64,000 bases of DNA from an uncultured Flaviramulus sp. (GTDB lineage Bacteria > Bacteroidota > Bacteroidia > Flavobacteriales > Flavobacteriaceae). The notes below the pieces were generated by a model that ran no database searches, was not told the DNA's origin, and saw nothing but the letters and a program-made list of their open reading frames with translations. Of the stretch, positions 1-8,934 are shown one piece after another (position 1 is the first letter of the stretch; every line of letters starts with the position of its first letter). Location: positions 1 through 64,000 of the forward strand of contig CANKVS010000014.1 of NCBI GenBank assembly GCA_947487155.1, read 5' to 3'. A program made the position numbers and the translations under genes.

Positions 1-4
1 TAAT

Positions 5-48
5 ACCCCGTTTTTAGAGATGAAGACTCATATTCGGGGTTTTGTTTT
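5..48 (+). terminator. Probable terminator of an upstream gene
   Basis: ACCCCG (5-10) pairs with CGGGGT (35-40), followed by a T-rich run. The loop is long (24 nt), so the hairpin is weaker than a classical one. It probably ends a gene lying left of the window. Confidence 0.45.
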
Positions 49-167
49 ATCTAAAATACAAATTAAATAACTGAAAGCCAATAGGTTGAACTACTCCTGA
101 AAGTGCCTAAATAAAGTTGAAAAGTATAGACTTGTTTTGAGGTGATATAGGTAAAGAAAAAAACCTA

Positions 168-1334
168 TTAAAGCCTTTTCTGAAGTTCATCTAACTGTAA
201 ATTAAAATCAAAGTTGTAAATCGCTTTGTCTTGAATTGTTTTACGAACTTCAAAAGTTAATTTTTCAGAATTGATTTGAGATATAGTTTTATTTAAAGAA
301 TCATAATCTCTAGCTTTTGCAATCCAACCTAAGTTATTTTCTGTAATAATAGTTTCACTTTCACCGCCACCAAAATAAAGCATGGGTAAGCCTAATTTAG
401 CGTACTCAAATATTTTTGATGGTACAGACCCATAAATTCTATTTAGTAAAGGAATTATCGCTACATCATAATTTAATAGTGCTTTATGCAATTTTACTCT
501 TGATAACTCTCCATGATAACTAATAGGCAGATTGGAGTTTTCTAAAATAAATAATTCTATTTTTTTCCGTTCAGCACCATTTCCGTAAATATGCAATTCA
601 ATATTTGAATAATCTAAATGCTGAATAAGTTTATAGATACCTTGAGCAATACCTAATAATCCAGCATAAACAATTGTAACTTTCTTTTCTTTTTTAATAT
701 TAACATTCTGAATTTCTGGAACTTTAAAATCTGGATAATTTCTATATAAAAAAGTGTTCTTTTCAGGAAACAGAGACCTTATATGTAGCAGTATTTCTTT
801 GCTTTGACCCAAAACTAAATCAGCTTTTTTATAATTGAAGCGTTCAATTTTTTCTAGTAACTGGTAACTTAAATTCTTTTTTAAGGCACCTAATTCTAAA
901 CCCGCAATCGGCCATAAATCGCTTACATTTAGAATAAGTTTTCGCTTTTTTGAGCGTAAAAAACACATACTTGTAAATGCAACTAATAATGGTGGCGATT
1001 GTACAATAACTGTTTTTGGAATTTTATGCCACATAAAAAACCAAATCAAACTAAAACTATACGAGAGCATAGCAAGTAACCGGAGGAGTTTATTTTTAGA
1101 ATTGCTAGCGTAAACCCATAGTCTATAAATTGTAATACCTTTTTCGGTTGATGTATGATTAAATTTACCTTTATAGTTTTTAAATATCTTACCAGTAGGA
1201 TAATTAGGCAATGGTGTAACCACTGATATTTTAAAATGTCGTTTTTGAAGTCCTTCAGCAAAGTAAAATATACGATTTGATGCTGCACCAGTTTCAGGTG
1301 GAAAATAACTAGTTATAATTAGGATTTCTTTCAT
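168..1334 (-). CDS. Glycosyltransferase family 4 (WbuB-like)
   Basis: A 388-residue GT-B fold glycosyltransferase, probably adding a sugar to a cell-surface polysaccharide at the cytoplasmic face of the membrane. The N-terminus has the GT4 opening ITSYFPPETGAASNR, which in WbuB-like enzymes forms the acceptor-side Rossmann domain. The C-terminal half has VPSKIFEYAKLGLPML (about residues 305-320), the usual nucleotide-sugar binding stretch with the E-x7-E-like pattern. It starts 1 nt after the stop of the upstream CapK-like gene on the same strand, so the two are almost certainly co-transcribed. The donor and acceptor sugars cannot be told from sequence. Confidence 0.85.
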   Translation of the reverse strand: MKEILIITSYFPPETGAASNRIFYFAEGLQKRHFKISVVTPLPNYPTGKIFKNYKGKFNHTSTEKGITIYRLWVYASNSKNKLLRLLAMLSYSFSLIWFFMWHKIPKTVIVQSPPLLVAFTSMCFLRSKKRKLILNVSDLWPIAGLELGALKKNLSYQLLEKIERFNYKKADLVLGQSKEILLHIRSLFPEKNTFLYRNYPDFKVPEIQNVNIKKEKKVTIVYAGLLGIAQGIYKLIQHLDYSNIELHIYGNGAERKKIELFILENSNLPISYHGELSRVKLHKALLNYDVAIIPLLNRIYGSVPSKIFEYAKLGLPMLYFGGGESETIITENNLGWIAKARDYDSLNKTISQINSEKLTFEVRKTIQDKAIYNFDFNLQLDELQKRL

Positions 1335-1335
1335 T

Positions 1336-2745
1336 TTAATTCTTATTAATGAAAGACGTAAACTGTTTCAATTTACCACTTTTTGATCGTTTTAAAAGGT
1401 CTTGCCTTTCAAAATGTATGTCTAAGCCTTTTTCAAGATAATTTTCCATTTCAGTAGTAATACGTGCTTTTTTTTCTTTAGAAAGTGTTTTAGCACTCAC
1501 ATAAATAATTTTGAATGTATCTTTTTTATGTTGTTCAATTACAAATTCTTTTACATGTCCATCGTTTTCAATAATGCTTTTAGTAATGTAATAAAATGTT
1601 AGTCCTGCTGCTTTTTTACCACTAGGTAACACAGCAACATCGTTTGTTCTTCCTATAAGTTTTTCTAAAATGGGTTGTCTTAAAGTACTCTGTTTTGAAA
1701 GTACACCAATATCGCCAATATCGTATCTAATAAACGGTTGTGCTTTATTGTAAAGCGATGTTATAACTAATCGCCCTTCGTTGCCATTAGGTACAGGGTT
1801 ATTGTTTTCGTCAAGTACTTCTACAAAGAGCGTTTCACTATTTACTACCCATTCGTTATTTGAGTTTTGAAACGCAATTAAATCTAATTCAGAAGCCCCA
1901 TATTCGTTAATTGCAGGTACTCCAAACTGAGTTTCCATAAGCAATTTATCATCTTCAAAAAGCATTTCAGAAGTTACTATACATACATTTAGTGTCGGAC
2001 AACTATTTTTAAGAATAACATTTTCACTTTTCAAATATTTAGCAAATTGCACCATCGGACTTGTGTAACCATTCATATAAATAAATGCGTTGTTTTTAAA
2101 AACATTTAACCAATTCTTAAAAGCGTCATCACTTAAATCAAAAACATTAAAACGCTTTCTATTACTTATAAAATCTTTTAATTTTTCCTTGTAGTATTCT
2201 TTTTTATTCTTCGGAATTCCATAAAAACGAGCTTGTTTAGATGTATTAAAATCAATATTAAACCAAGAAAACCTATTCATTATCACACTCCAAGTTAACG
2301 CATGACAAAATTTATCTTTAGCAAAAATAAAGGGTTGTCCCGAAGCACCAGAAGTTTTATCTATGTATACGTTAGATGTTGTGAATCCATTTGATAAAAG
2401 CGTTTCAAGAGGCTGTTGTAAATCACTTTTTGTCATCACAGGCATACTATTCCAATTTTGCGAATTAGCATTTTTTGCAAATGATTTATAAAACGCGTTG
2501 TATTTTAAATGGAAAGCAACAATATCCTGCTTTTTTTGAATGATATAATGCTCATAATCTACATTACTTTTCTTTTGAATCGCTTTTAAAAAAAGACGTG
2601 CTTTTTTAATAGGAAAACCATTAATTAGTAAAGAAAGGTCGAATAATTTCAAAAGTAACTGATTAAAATATGTTTTTGTAAAGTAAATAAAAAATATTCG
2701 TGTATTCGAGGCATTAGTTTTATTTTTGCGTTTTATAAAAAACAC
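1336..2745 (-). CDS. CapK-like / phenylacetate-CoA ligase family protein
   Basis: A 469-residue member of the adenylate-forming (PaaK/CapK) family. Seen: the phosphate-binding loop DKTSGASGQPF around residue 130, NEYGASEL around 285 and RYDIGD around 345. Family members activate carboxylic acids as acyl-adenylates; those beside glycosyltransferases are usually linked to capsule or exopolysaccharide, which is the inference here. The start is uncertain. The GTG at 2745 lies only 6 nt from the divergent purD ATG and would place purD promoter sequence inside this gene; an in-frame TTG at 2652 is an alternative. No ATG is available before about residue 100. Confidence 0.75.
   Translation of the reverse strand: MFFIKRKNKTNASNTRIFFIYFTKTYFNQLLLKLFDLSLLINGFPIKKARLFLKAIQKKSNVDYEHYIIQKKQDIVAFHLKYNAFYKSFAKNANSQNWNSMPVMTKSDLQQPLETLLSNGFTTSNVYIDKTSGASGQPFIFAKDKFCHALTWSVIMNRFSWFNIDFNTSKQARFYGIPKNKKEYYKEKLKDFISNRKRFNVFDLSDDAFKNWLNVFKNNAFIYMNGYTSPMVQFAKYLKSENVILKNSCPTLNVCIVTSEMLFEDDKLLMETQFGVPAINEYGASELDLIAFQNSNNEWVVNSETLFVEVLDENNNPVPNGNEGRLVITSLYNKAQPFIRYDIGDIGVLSKQSTLRQPILEKLIGRTNDVAVLPSGKKAAGLTFYYITKSIIENDGHVKEFVIEQHKKDTFKIIYVSAKTLSKEKKARITTEMENYLEKGLDIHFERQDLLKRSKSGKLKQFTSFINKN
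2721..2728 (+). promoter_or_regulatory. Candidate -7 promoter element of purD
   Basis: TATTTTTG matches the Bacteroidota TANNTTTG -7 element and ends 23 nt before the purD ATG. No TTG lies at the expected -33 distance, so support is partial. Confidence 0.4.
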
Positions 2746-2751
2746 ATAACA

Positions 2752-4029
2752 ATGAATATTTTAGTACTTGGTTCTGGTGGAAGAGAGCATACATTTGCAT
2801 GGAAAATAGCTCAAAGTTCTTTATGCGATAAGTTATTTGTTGCACCAGGAAATTCTGGAACAGCTGAAATTGCTACAAACATCAATGTTTCGGTAACAGA
2901 CTTTGAATCTATTAAGAAACAAGTTTTAAATAACAACATTGAAATGGTTGTGGTGGGACCTGAAGATCCTTTGGTTAAAGGTGTTCACGATTTTTTTTTA
3001 AATGATGATGAGCTAAAGCATGTGTCGGTTATTGGACCACAAAAAGAAGCTGCAGAACTTGAAGGCAGTAAAGAATTTGCCAAAGAGTTTTTATACCGTC
3101 ATAATATACCAACGGCAGCTTACGAAAGTTTTACAAAAGACACTGTAGAAAAAGGGTATGCTTTTTTAGAAACACTAAATCCGCCTTATGTTTTAAAAGC
3201 AGATGGATTAGCAGCAGGAAAAGGTGTTGTTATTTTGGAAGATTTAGATGAAGCTAAAGCCGAATTAAAAAGTATGCTGGTTGATGCTAAATTTGGTGAA
3301 GCAAGTACAAAAGTGGTTATTGAAGAGTTTTTAGATGGTATTGAATTAAGCTGTTTTGTACTGACTGATGGGAAAAACTATAAAATTTTGCCAACAGCTA
3401 AAGATTATAAACGTATTGGCGAAGGCGACACAGGATTAAATACTGGAGGGATGGGAGCAGTTTCTCCCGTACCTTTTGCAACAGATGAATTTCTTAATAA
3501 AATAGAAGAACGTATTGTAAAGCCAACAATTAATGGTTTTAAAAAAGATAATTTGCCGTATGTAGGGTTTGTGTTTATAGGGCTTATTAAAGTTGGCGAC
3601 GACCCCAAAGTGATTGAATACAATGTGCGCATGGGCGATCCAGAAACCGAAGTGGTATTGCCTAGATTGAAAAATGATTTTGTTGAAATTCTCCAAGCCA
3701 TGTCTAACGGTACTTTAGATAAAATAAATATTGAAATTGATGAGCGTGCAGCAACAACTATTATGCTAGTATCTGGTGGCTACCCTGAAGCTTACGAAAA
3801 AGGAAAAGAAATAACTGGTGTAAATACTATTGAAGGCTCCATACCTTTTCATGCTGGAGCCATTTTAAAAGACGGCAAAATTGTAACCTCTGGAGGGCGC
3901 GTAATGGCAATAACATCTTATGGAAATACATACCAAGAGGCCATAAAAAAATCTTATCAAAATATAGAAAAACTACATTTTGATAAGATGAATTATCGTA
4001 AAGATATTGGATTCGATTTACAAAAATGA
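2752..4029 (+). CDS. purD: Phosphoribosylamine--glycine ligase
   Basis: Cytosolic ATP-grasp enzyme that joins glycine to 5-phosphoribosylamine in the second step of purine synthesis. At 425 residues it has the normal family length. Seen: the N-terminal dinucleotide-like loop MNILVLGSGGREHTFAW, the ATP-grasp lysine region VLKADGLAAGKGV near residue 148, the DTGLNTGGMGAVSP loop, and the metal-binding EYNVRMGDPETEVVLPR signature near residue 290. It stands alone: the neighbours are not purine genes, although upp (pyrimidine salvage) lies 1.2 kb downstream. The 3' end overlaps the convergent small gene by 12 nt. Confidence 0.97.
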   Translation: MNILVLGSGGREHTFAWKIAQSSLCDKLFVAPGNSGTAEIATNINVSVTDFESIKKQVLNNNIEMVVVGPEDPLVKGVHDFFLNDDELKHVSVIGPQKEAAELEGSKEFAKEFLYRHNIPTAAYESFTKDTVEKGYAFLETLNPPYVLKADGLAAGKGVVILEDLDEAKAELKSMLVDAKFGEASTKVVIEEFLDGIELSCFVLTDGKNYKILPTAKDYKRIGEGDTGLNTGGMGAVSPVPFATDEFLNKIEERIVKPTINGFKKDNLPYVGFVFIGLIKVGDDPKVIEYNVRMGDPETEVVLPRLKNDFVEILQAMSNGTLDKINIEIDERAATTIMLVSGGYPEAYEKGKEITGVNTIEGSIPFHAGAILKDGKIVTSGGRVMAITSYGNTYQEAIKKSYQNIEKLHFDKMNYRKDIGFDLQK

Positions 4030-4245
4030 ATGAGAAGAAATACTTTTATCTTCTTTATTATTATCATTAAATATTTTAAGTTGCTTCATCCAGTATAATA
4101 TGGCAACAAAACCAATAATAATAAAAATCCAAGAAATAGTGTTAGCTGCAAACCAGTTTTCAAGTTCTAAGGCTCTTAAAGCATCGTATGGTGCAAAAAG
4201 AACATTAACAAATAAATCTTGTATAGCGTAAAAGAAGTCTTTCAT
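4018..4245 (-). CDS. Small membrane protein (DUF6341-like)
   Basis: A 75-residue protein with one clear membrane segment (about residues 35-53, SWIFIIIGFVAILYW) and an acidic, lysine-containing C-terminal tail. The N-terminal MKDFFYAIQDLFVNVLFAPYD pattern and the place next to purD and a DUF6427-like gene fit a small flavobacterial family I recall as DUF6341; this naming is from memory. No function is known. It overlaps the purD 3' end by 12 nt and is divergent from the next gene. Confidence 0.7.
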   Translation of the reverse strand: MKDFFYAIQDLFVNVLFAPYDALRALELENWFAANTISWIFIIIGFVAILYWMKQLKIFNDNNKEDKSISSHSFL

Positions 4246-4339
4246 GTGTTTAATTTTTGTTATTGTGTGTTGTCAAAATATTGTTTTCTAACCGTTTTAT
4301 AGTTAGTATATTTACGAAGCAAAAATACAAAAAGAGTTA

Positions 4340-5263
4340 ATGATTACAAGCATTTTTAATAAATCTAAGCCATTAAATTTCATTATTGTTTTTTTTATAA
4401 CATTTTTGGCGTTTTTACTTGCTAATTTAATGCTGCAAACCGAACCTGTTACAGCAGCATATTTATTAAAACAAGTCCTATTATTTTTTGTTTGTTACTC
4501 CTCAATTTTAGTTTTAAATTTTGTGGTTAGTAAAAATGGCTTAACATTAAATAACAATTACGAAATATTGTTATTTAGTTTGTTTTTACTTGCTATACTT
4601 CAAACCACGCTAAATGCAAATATTCTTTTTGCTAACTTATTTGTACTATTAAGTTTAAGAAGGCTATTAAGCATACGGTCTCAAATTAATGTTAACAAAA
4701 AATTATTTGATGCTGCTTTTTGGATAGCCATTGCTACGCTTTTTTACTTTTGGGCTATTTTGTTTTTTATTGTAATTTTTGTTGCCCTTATTTTGTATAC
4801 AGATAATAAGTTAAATCATTGGATTATTCCTTTTACGGGTTTGCTAACCGTTTTTTTAATTGGTATGAGTTTCTCTATTATTTGGTACGATAGTTTTTTT
4901 GAAGTGTTTAAAAGTCTACCGGAAGTTAGTTATAATTTTAATAGCTATAATTCTTCAAAATATTTAATAGCTATAACCATGTTGTTTTCGTTTGGCTTGT
5001 GGTCTACAATATTTTATATAAAAAGTATAAAGCAAAAAAAGAAAGCACTTAGGCCTTCATTTAATATTATTTTGTTTTCTGTTATAATAGCATTTTTAAT
5101 ACTAGTATTGGCTCCAGAAAAAAACGGGAGTGAGTTCTTATTTATGTTTGCGCCATTGTCTATTATTATTACAAATTATTTGGAAAGTATTCCGGAAAAA
5201 TGGTTTAAAGAAACATTTCTTGCCGTATTAATTTTAGTTCCTTTTGTGCTATTACTGTTGTAG
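4340..5263 (+). CDS. Multi-pass membrane protein (DUF6427-like)
   Basis: A 307-residue, very hydrophobic protein with about nine predicted membrane segments spread from residue 13 to the C-terminus and very short loops. No catalytic motif is visible. Its size, position next to purD/upp and composition match a Flavobacteriaceae-specific family I recall as DUF6427. It may be a transporter or an envelope factor, but nothing in the sequence decides this. The last 12 nt overlap the convergent upp gene, a compact arrangement that leaves no space for a separate terminator. Confidence 0.7.
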   Translation: MITSIFNKSKPLNFIIVFFITFLAFLLANLMLQTEPVTAAYLLKQVLLFFVCYSSILVLNFVVSKNGLTLNNNYEILLFSLFLLAILQTTLNANILFANLFVLLSLRRLLSIRSQINVNKKLFDAAFWIAIATLFYFWAILFFIVIFVALILYTDNKLNHWIIPFTGLLTVFLIGMSFSIIWYDSFFEVFKSLPEVSYNFNSYNSSKYLIAITMLFSFGLWSTIFYIKSIKQKKKALRPSFNIILFSVIIAFLILVLAPEKNGSEFLFMFAPLSIIITNYLESIPEKWFKETFLAVLILVPFVLLLL

Positions 5264-5911
5264 TTTTTTACCAAAAGCTAAATCTCCAGCATCTCCTAAA
5301 CCTGGAATAATATACCCTTTGTTATTTAGTTTTTCATCTATCGCTGCAATCCATAAATGCGTATTATCATCAAATGTTTTTGCTATATAATCTACACCTT
5401 TTTGGGCGCCAATAGCACTAATTAAGTGCACTTCTTTTGGAGTTCCAAAAGGTTTTAAAGCATCAAAAGTAGCAACCATGGATTGCCCAGTGGCGAGCAT
5501 AGGGTCTGCCAAAACTAAAATCTTATTTTCTAAATTTGGGCAAGCTAAATATTCAACAATAATCTCAAAACTTTCAGGGTTTTGTTTATGGTGCCTGTAA
5601 GCCGAAATAAAAGCATTTTCAGCAGAATCAAAATAATTTAGTAAGCCGTTATGTAATGGTACACCAGCCCTTAAAATAGAACAAAGCACGATATCGTTAT
5701 TTAATAAATCGATAGAGCAATTTCCTAAAGGCGTTTCGATATTAGAAGATTTATAACTTAAAAGTTTACTCATTTCGTAGCCTAAAACCTCCCCTATTCG
5801 TTCAATATTTCGTCGAAAACGCATACTGTCTTTTTGGACGTTGATATGTCGAATTTCAGAAATAAAAGTGTTTAAAACCGAGTTTTTCTGTGATAAATTA
5901 TGAATGTGCAT
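5252..5911 (-). CDS. upp: Uracil phosphoribosyltransferase
   Basis: Cytosolic pyrimidine salvage enzyme converting uracil and PRPP to UMP. Seen: the PRPP-binding signature VLADPMLATGQSMVATFDALKPFG (about residues 132-155) and the C-terminal uracil-recognition stretch PGLGDAGDLAFG. The 219-residue length is normal. The gene is monocistronic on the minus strand, convergent with the membrane protein gene and divergent from the DUF4254 gene, with 77 nt between the two starts. Confidence 0.95.
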   Translation of the reverse strand: MHIHNLSQKNSVLNTFISEIRHINVQKDSMRFRRNIERIGEVLGYEMSKLLSYKSSNIETPLGNCSIDLLNNDIVLCSILRAGVPLHNGLLNYFDSAENAFISAYRHHKQNPESFEIIVEYLACPNLENKILVLADPMLATGQSMVATFDALKPFGTPKEVHLISAIGAQKGVDYIAKTFDDNTHLWIAAIDEKLNNKGYIIPGLGDAGDLAFGKKLQQ

Positions 5912-5960
5912 TATGGTGTTTTTCTGTTTTTTTTCAATAGTAAAGTTAAGTAAATAGACC

Positions 5961-5968
5961 TATATTTG
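5961..5968 (+). promoter_or_regulatory. Candidate -7 promoter element of the DUF4254 gene
   Basis: TATATTTG matches TANNTTTG exactly and ends 20 nt before the ATG at 5989. A -33 TTG is not at the right distance. Confidence 0.4.
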
Positions 5969-5988
5969 TTTTATAAAATTATTACATC

Positions 5989-6594
5989 ATGTTTACAAGT
6001 AAAGCCAATAAAATATTTCAAGACGTTATTGAAAAATACCATATTATTAATACGGTAGATCAGCCTTTTGAAAACGCGTATGATAAAAGTGATTTGTTAG
6101 AACATTTATTATATAGAAAATGTTGGATTGATACGGTGCAATGGCATTACGAAGATATTATTCGCGATCCGCAAATAGATCCTGTTGCGGCATTAACTTT
6201 GAAGCGCCAGATTGATGCATCTAATCAAGATCGTACTGATATGGTAGAGTATATTGATAGTTATTTTCTTGAAAAATATAATCATGTTACTGTAAAAGAT
6301 GGTGCCACAATTAATACCGAAAGTCCTGCTTGGGGTGTTGATAGGTTGTCTATTTTGGCATTAAAGGTGTATCATATGAATGAAGAAGCAACACGTACAG
6401 ATGCTTCAAATGAGCATAGAGATGCTTGCCAAAAAAAATTAAATGTTTTATTAGAGCAACGTGTAGATTTATCGACTGCAATCGATACGCTTTTAAGCGA
6501 TATTGAAAAAGGTGATAAATACATGAAGGTTTATAAGCAAATGAAAATGTATAATGATGATGAGCTAAACCCTGTATTGAGAAATCAAAAATAA
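5989..6594 (+). CDS. DUF4254 domain protein
   Basis: A 201-residue, largely helical soluble protein without signal peptide. The conserved part LLEHLLYRKCWIDTVQWHYED followed by RDPQIDP (about residues 34-60) is typical of DUF4254. Family members are found next to GT9 glycosyltransferases in many Bacteroidota, as here, so a role in lipopolysaccharide or surface glycan assembly is a reasonable inference from context only. The next gene starts 47 nt later and is probably in the same operon, with a short palindrome between them. Confidence 0.8.
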   Translation: MFTSKANKIFQDVIEKYHIINTVDQPFENAYDKSDLLEHLLYRKCWIDTVQWHYEDIIRDPQIDPVAALTLKRQIDASNQDRTDMVEYIDSYFLEKYNHVTVKDGATINTESPAWGVDRLSILALKVYHMNEEATRTDASNEHRDACQKKLNVLLEQRVDLSTAIDTLLSDIEKGDKYMKVYKQMKMYNDDELNPVLRNQK

Positions 6595-6603
6595 TTGCTT
6601 GTC

Positions 6604-6624
6604 ATCCTGAATTTGTTTCAGGAT
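6604..6624. repeat. Short palindrome between DUF4254 and GT9 genes
   Basis: ATCCTGA (6604-6610) and TCAGGAT (6618-6624) form a 7-bp stem. It is close to the ATGCTGA/TCAGCAT palindrome at 20137-20157, including the flanking TC before and CTCAT after, so both belong to one dispersed family. Confidence 0.7.
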
Positions 6625-6641
6625 CTCATCTAAAAGTTGAG

Positions 6642-7685
6642 ATGCAAAACCAAATAAAACACATTCTAGTTATCCGCCTCTCTGCTATGGGAGATGTTGC
6701 TATGGTTGTTCCTGTTTTACGTGCGTTTTCTGAACAAAATCCTAATACCAAAATCACTTTTCTTACTAAAGGCTTTTTTAAGCCGTTCTTTAGAGACTTG
6801 CCTAATGTTACTATTTTTAATGTTGAGGTTAAAGGAAAACATAAAGGCGTTTTTGGGCTTTTTAAATTATCAAAGGAATTAAAAAAGCTGAATATTGATG
6901 CGGTTGCCGATTTACACAATGTATTACGCAGCAATATTTTAAAAGCTTTCTTTTTAGGTAAGCAATTCATTCAAATTGATAAAGGTAGAGCCGAAAAAAA
7001 GAATCTAATTTCTGGGAATACATTTAAGCAACTTAAAACAACGCATCAGCGTTATGCCGATGTGTTTGAGCAATTAGGTTTTAAAATAGACTTATCAAAT
7101 CCATCGTTTTCTAAAAAAGCTACTTTAAATAATAATACTGCTTCAATAATTGGATTACCTTCAAAAAAACAGATTGGAATAGCTCCTTTTGCGGCACACG
7201 AAAGTAAAATGTATCCATTAGATCTAATGGAGCAAGTTATTAAATCGCTTTCTAAAGATTATAAAATCATATTATTTGGTGGGGGCAAAAAAGAAATAGA
7301 GATACTAAATGAATTTGAAAATAGCTTTGGGAACACTTCCACTTCGCTTAGTGCAGACGTAATTAATGTCGCTGGGAAATTATCGCTTGATGAAGAACTA
7401 GATGTTATTTCAAATTTAGATGTGATGTTATCTATGGATTCTGGTAATGCACATATAGCTGCAATGTTGGGTGTAAAAGTTGTGACTATTTGGGGGGTTA
7501 CGCATCCGTATGCCGGTTTTTCGCCGTTTAATCAACCTAAAGATTTCGCTTTATTATCAGATAGAAATCAGTTTCCTAAAATCCCAACTTCAGTTTATGG
7601 AAATAAATACCCCGAAAATTATAAAGAAGCTTCGCGAAGTATATCTGCAGAAACAGTTATAGATAAGATTAATTCTATTCTGTAA
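6642..7685 (+). CDS. Glycosyltransferase family 9 (heptosyltransferase-like)
   Basis: A 347-residue GT-B enzyme of the ADP-heptose:LPS heptosyltransferase family, probably acting on lipopolysaccharide core at the inner membrane. Seen: the N-terminal HILVIRLSAMGDVAMVVPVLRAF acceptor-domain motif and, near residue 265, SMDSGNAHIAAMLGVKVVTIWG with the downstream THPYAGFSP donor-site loop. The ATG at 6642 gives the usual N-terminus. It probably shares a transcript with the DUF4254 gene. The sugar transferred may not be heptose. Confidence 0.88.
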   Translation: MQNQIKHILVIRLSAMGDVAMVVPVLRAFSEQNPNTKITFLTKGFFKPFFRDLPNVTIFNVEVKGKHKGVFGLFKLSKELKKLNIDAVADLHNVLRSNILKAFFLGKQFIQIDKGRAEKKNLISGNTFKQLKTTHQRYADVFEQLGFKIDLSNPSFSKKATLNNNTASIIGLPSKKQIGIAPFAAHESKMYPLDLMEQVIKSLSKDYKIILFGGGKKEIEILNEFENSFGNTSTSLSADVINVAGKLSLDEELDVISNLDVMLSMDSGNAHIAAMLGVKVVTIWGVTHPYAGFSPFNQPKDFALLSDRNQFPKIPTSVYGNKYPENYKEASRSISAETVIDKINSIL

Positions 7686-7727
7686 AGCAGGAATCCATTT
7701 TAAAGTAATACAGATTCAATTTATGAG

Positions 7728-7747
7728 ATTCCTGCCTCCGCAGGAAT
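7728..7747. repeat. Short palindrome ATTCCTGC/GCAGGAAT
   Basis: ATTCCTGC (7728-7735), loop CTCC, GCAGGAAT (7740-7747), followed by GAC. It lies between two convergent genes and could also serve as a weak terminator. Same family as 22668-22687, 53355-53374 and 53408-53427. Confidence 0.75.
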
Positions 7748-7752
7748 GACTG

Positions 7753-8808
7753 CTAAACATCATCAAAATCAACAACAATATTAGGTGTTGTTGGGTGTGC
7801 CTGACAAGTTAATATTAACCCTTCTGCAACTTCACTATCTGTTAAAATATTGTTTTGCCTCATGGTTGCTTCGCCCTCTTTAATACGCGCTAAACAACTA
7901 CTACAAATACCACCTTGACAAGAATAAGGTGCATCTAAATCTTCATCTAAAGCAGCCTCAAGTATGGTTCGTTTCTGAGACATTTCAAAAGACGTTTCTT
8001 CATCATCAACAATAACAGTAATATTTGTATTGCCTGTTGAAACAATAGTATCTTCAATTTCAGCAGGTTTTGCAGCTTTAAAAAGCTCGAAATGAACCCT
8101 GTTTTCATCAACACCATGTTCTGTTAACACATCTTTTACGGTATGAATCATGGCTTCTGGCCCACAAAGGTAAAAGGCGTCAACTACAACATGTTTATGC
8201 TCATTTTTCATTACGTAATTAACTGTGCTTTTTTCAATACGCCCAAAAATTGAATCGTCTTCATCGGCTTGACTAAAAACAAACTGAACTGAAAAACGAT
8301 CTTTGTAGGCGTGTTGCAATTCTAAAAGTTCGTTTAAAAACATAGTGTCTTTAGTCGTTTTATTGCCATAAACAAGAATAACCTTGCTATAAACTTCCTC
8401 TTCTAAAGCACATTTTATAATGCTTAAAACGGGAGTTATACCACTACCTGCAGTAAATGCAGCAATGTTTTTGGTTTTAGAATCGTTAGGCTCAAAAACA
8501 AAACGCCCTTTTGGAGGTGCAACTTCTAAAGTGTCGCCAACTTGTAATTGGTTATTTGCGTAGGCAGAAAACGTACCATCCTTAACTTCCTTTATTGCTA
8601 CTTTTAGTTCACCACTTTTTGGTGATACACATAAGGAGTAGTCTCGTCTTAATTCATTTCCATCAAGTATTGTTTTAAGAGTAATGTATTGACCCGCTTT
8701 AAAAGCAAAAGTATCTTTTAAATTTTCAGGAACATTAAAACTAATACTTATGGCTTTACTAGTTTCTCTCTTTATATTTTTTATAGAAAGTTTATGGAAT
8801 GATGACAT
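7753..8808 (-). CDS. PaaE-like ferredoxin/NAD(P)H reductase with 2Fe-2S domain
   Basis: A 351-residue flavin- and iron-sulfur oxidoreductase that passes electrons from NAD(P)H through FAD to a plant-type [2Fe-2S] centre. Domains in order: FAD-binding barrel with RRDYSLC (about residues 54-60), NAD(P) domain with AGSGITPVLSIIK near 122 and FYLCGPEAMI near 207, and a C-terminal ferredoxin domain with the CQGGICSSC ligand set plus a late TCQA cysteine. This is the architecture of PaaE, the reductase of phenylacetyl-CoA epoxidase, but no other paa gene is nearby, so the real electron acceptor is unknown. Confidence 0.85.
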   Translation of the reverse strand: MSSFHKLSIKNIKRETSKAISISFNVPENLKDTFAFKAGQYITLKTILDGNELRRDYSLCVSPKSGELKVAIKEVKDGTFSAYANNQLQVGDTLEVAPPKGRFVFEPNDSKTKNIAAFTAGSGITPVLSIIKCALEEEVYSKVILVYGNKTTKDTMFLNELLELQHAYKDRFSVQFVFSQADEDDSIFGRIEKSTVNYVMKNEHKHVVVDAFYLCGPEAMIHTVKDVLTEHGVDENRVHFELFKAAKPAEIEDTIVSTGNTNITVIVDDEETSFEMSQKRTILEAALDEDLDAPYSCQGGICSSCLARIKEGEATMRQNNILTDSEVAEGLILTCQAHPTTPNIVVDFDDV

Positions 8809-8934
8809 GTGTAAATTTTTGACAAAAATACTAAAGTTGATTTTTAAATATTAGCTTTGGCTGTAACATTTCCAACAAAAGTTTTACTAACACATAGTAA
8901 TTGAGCATAAAACACTTAAATAGTAATCAAAATT

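Noticed and set aside
7753-8808. Phenylacetate catabolic gene cluster
   Set aside because: Only the PaaE-like reductase is present; no paaA-D, paaG/Z/J or similar genes are nearby. The distant CapK-like gene is not a phenylacetate degradation marker by itself.
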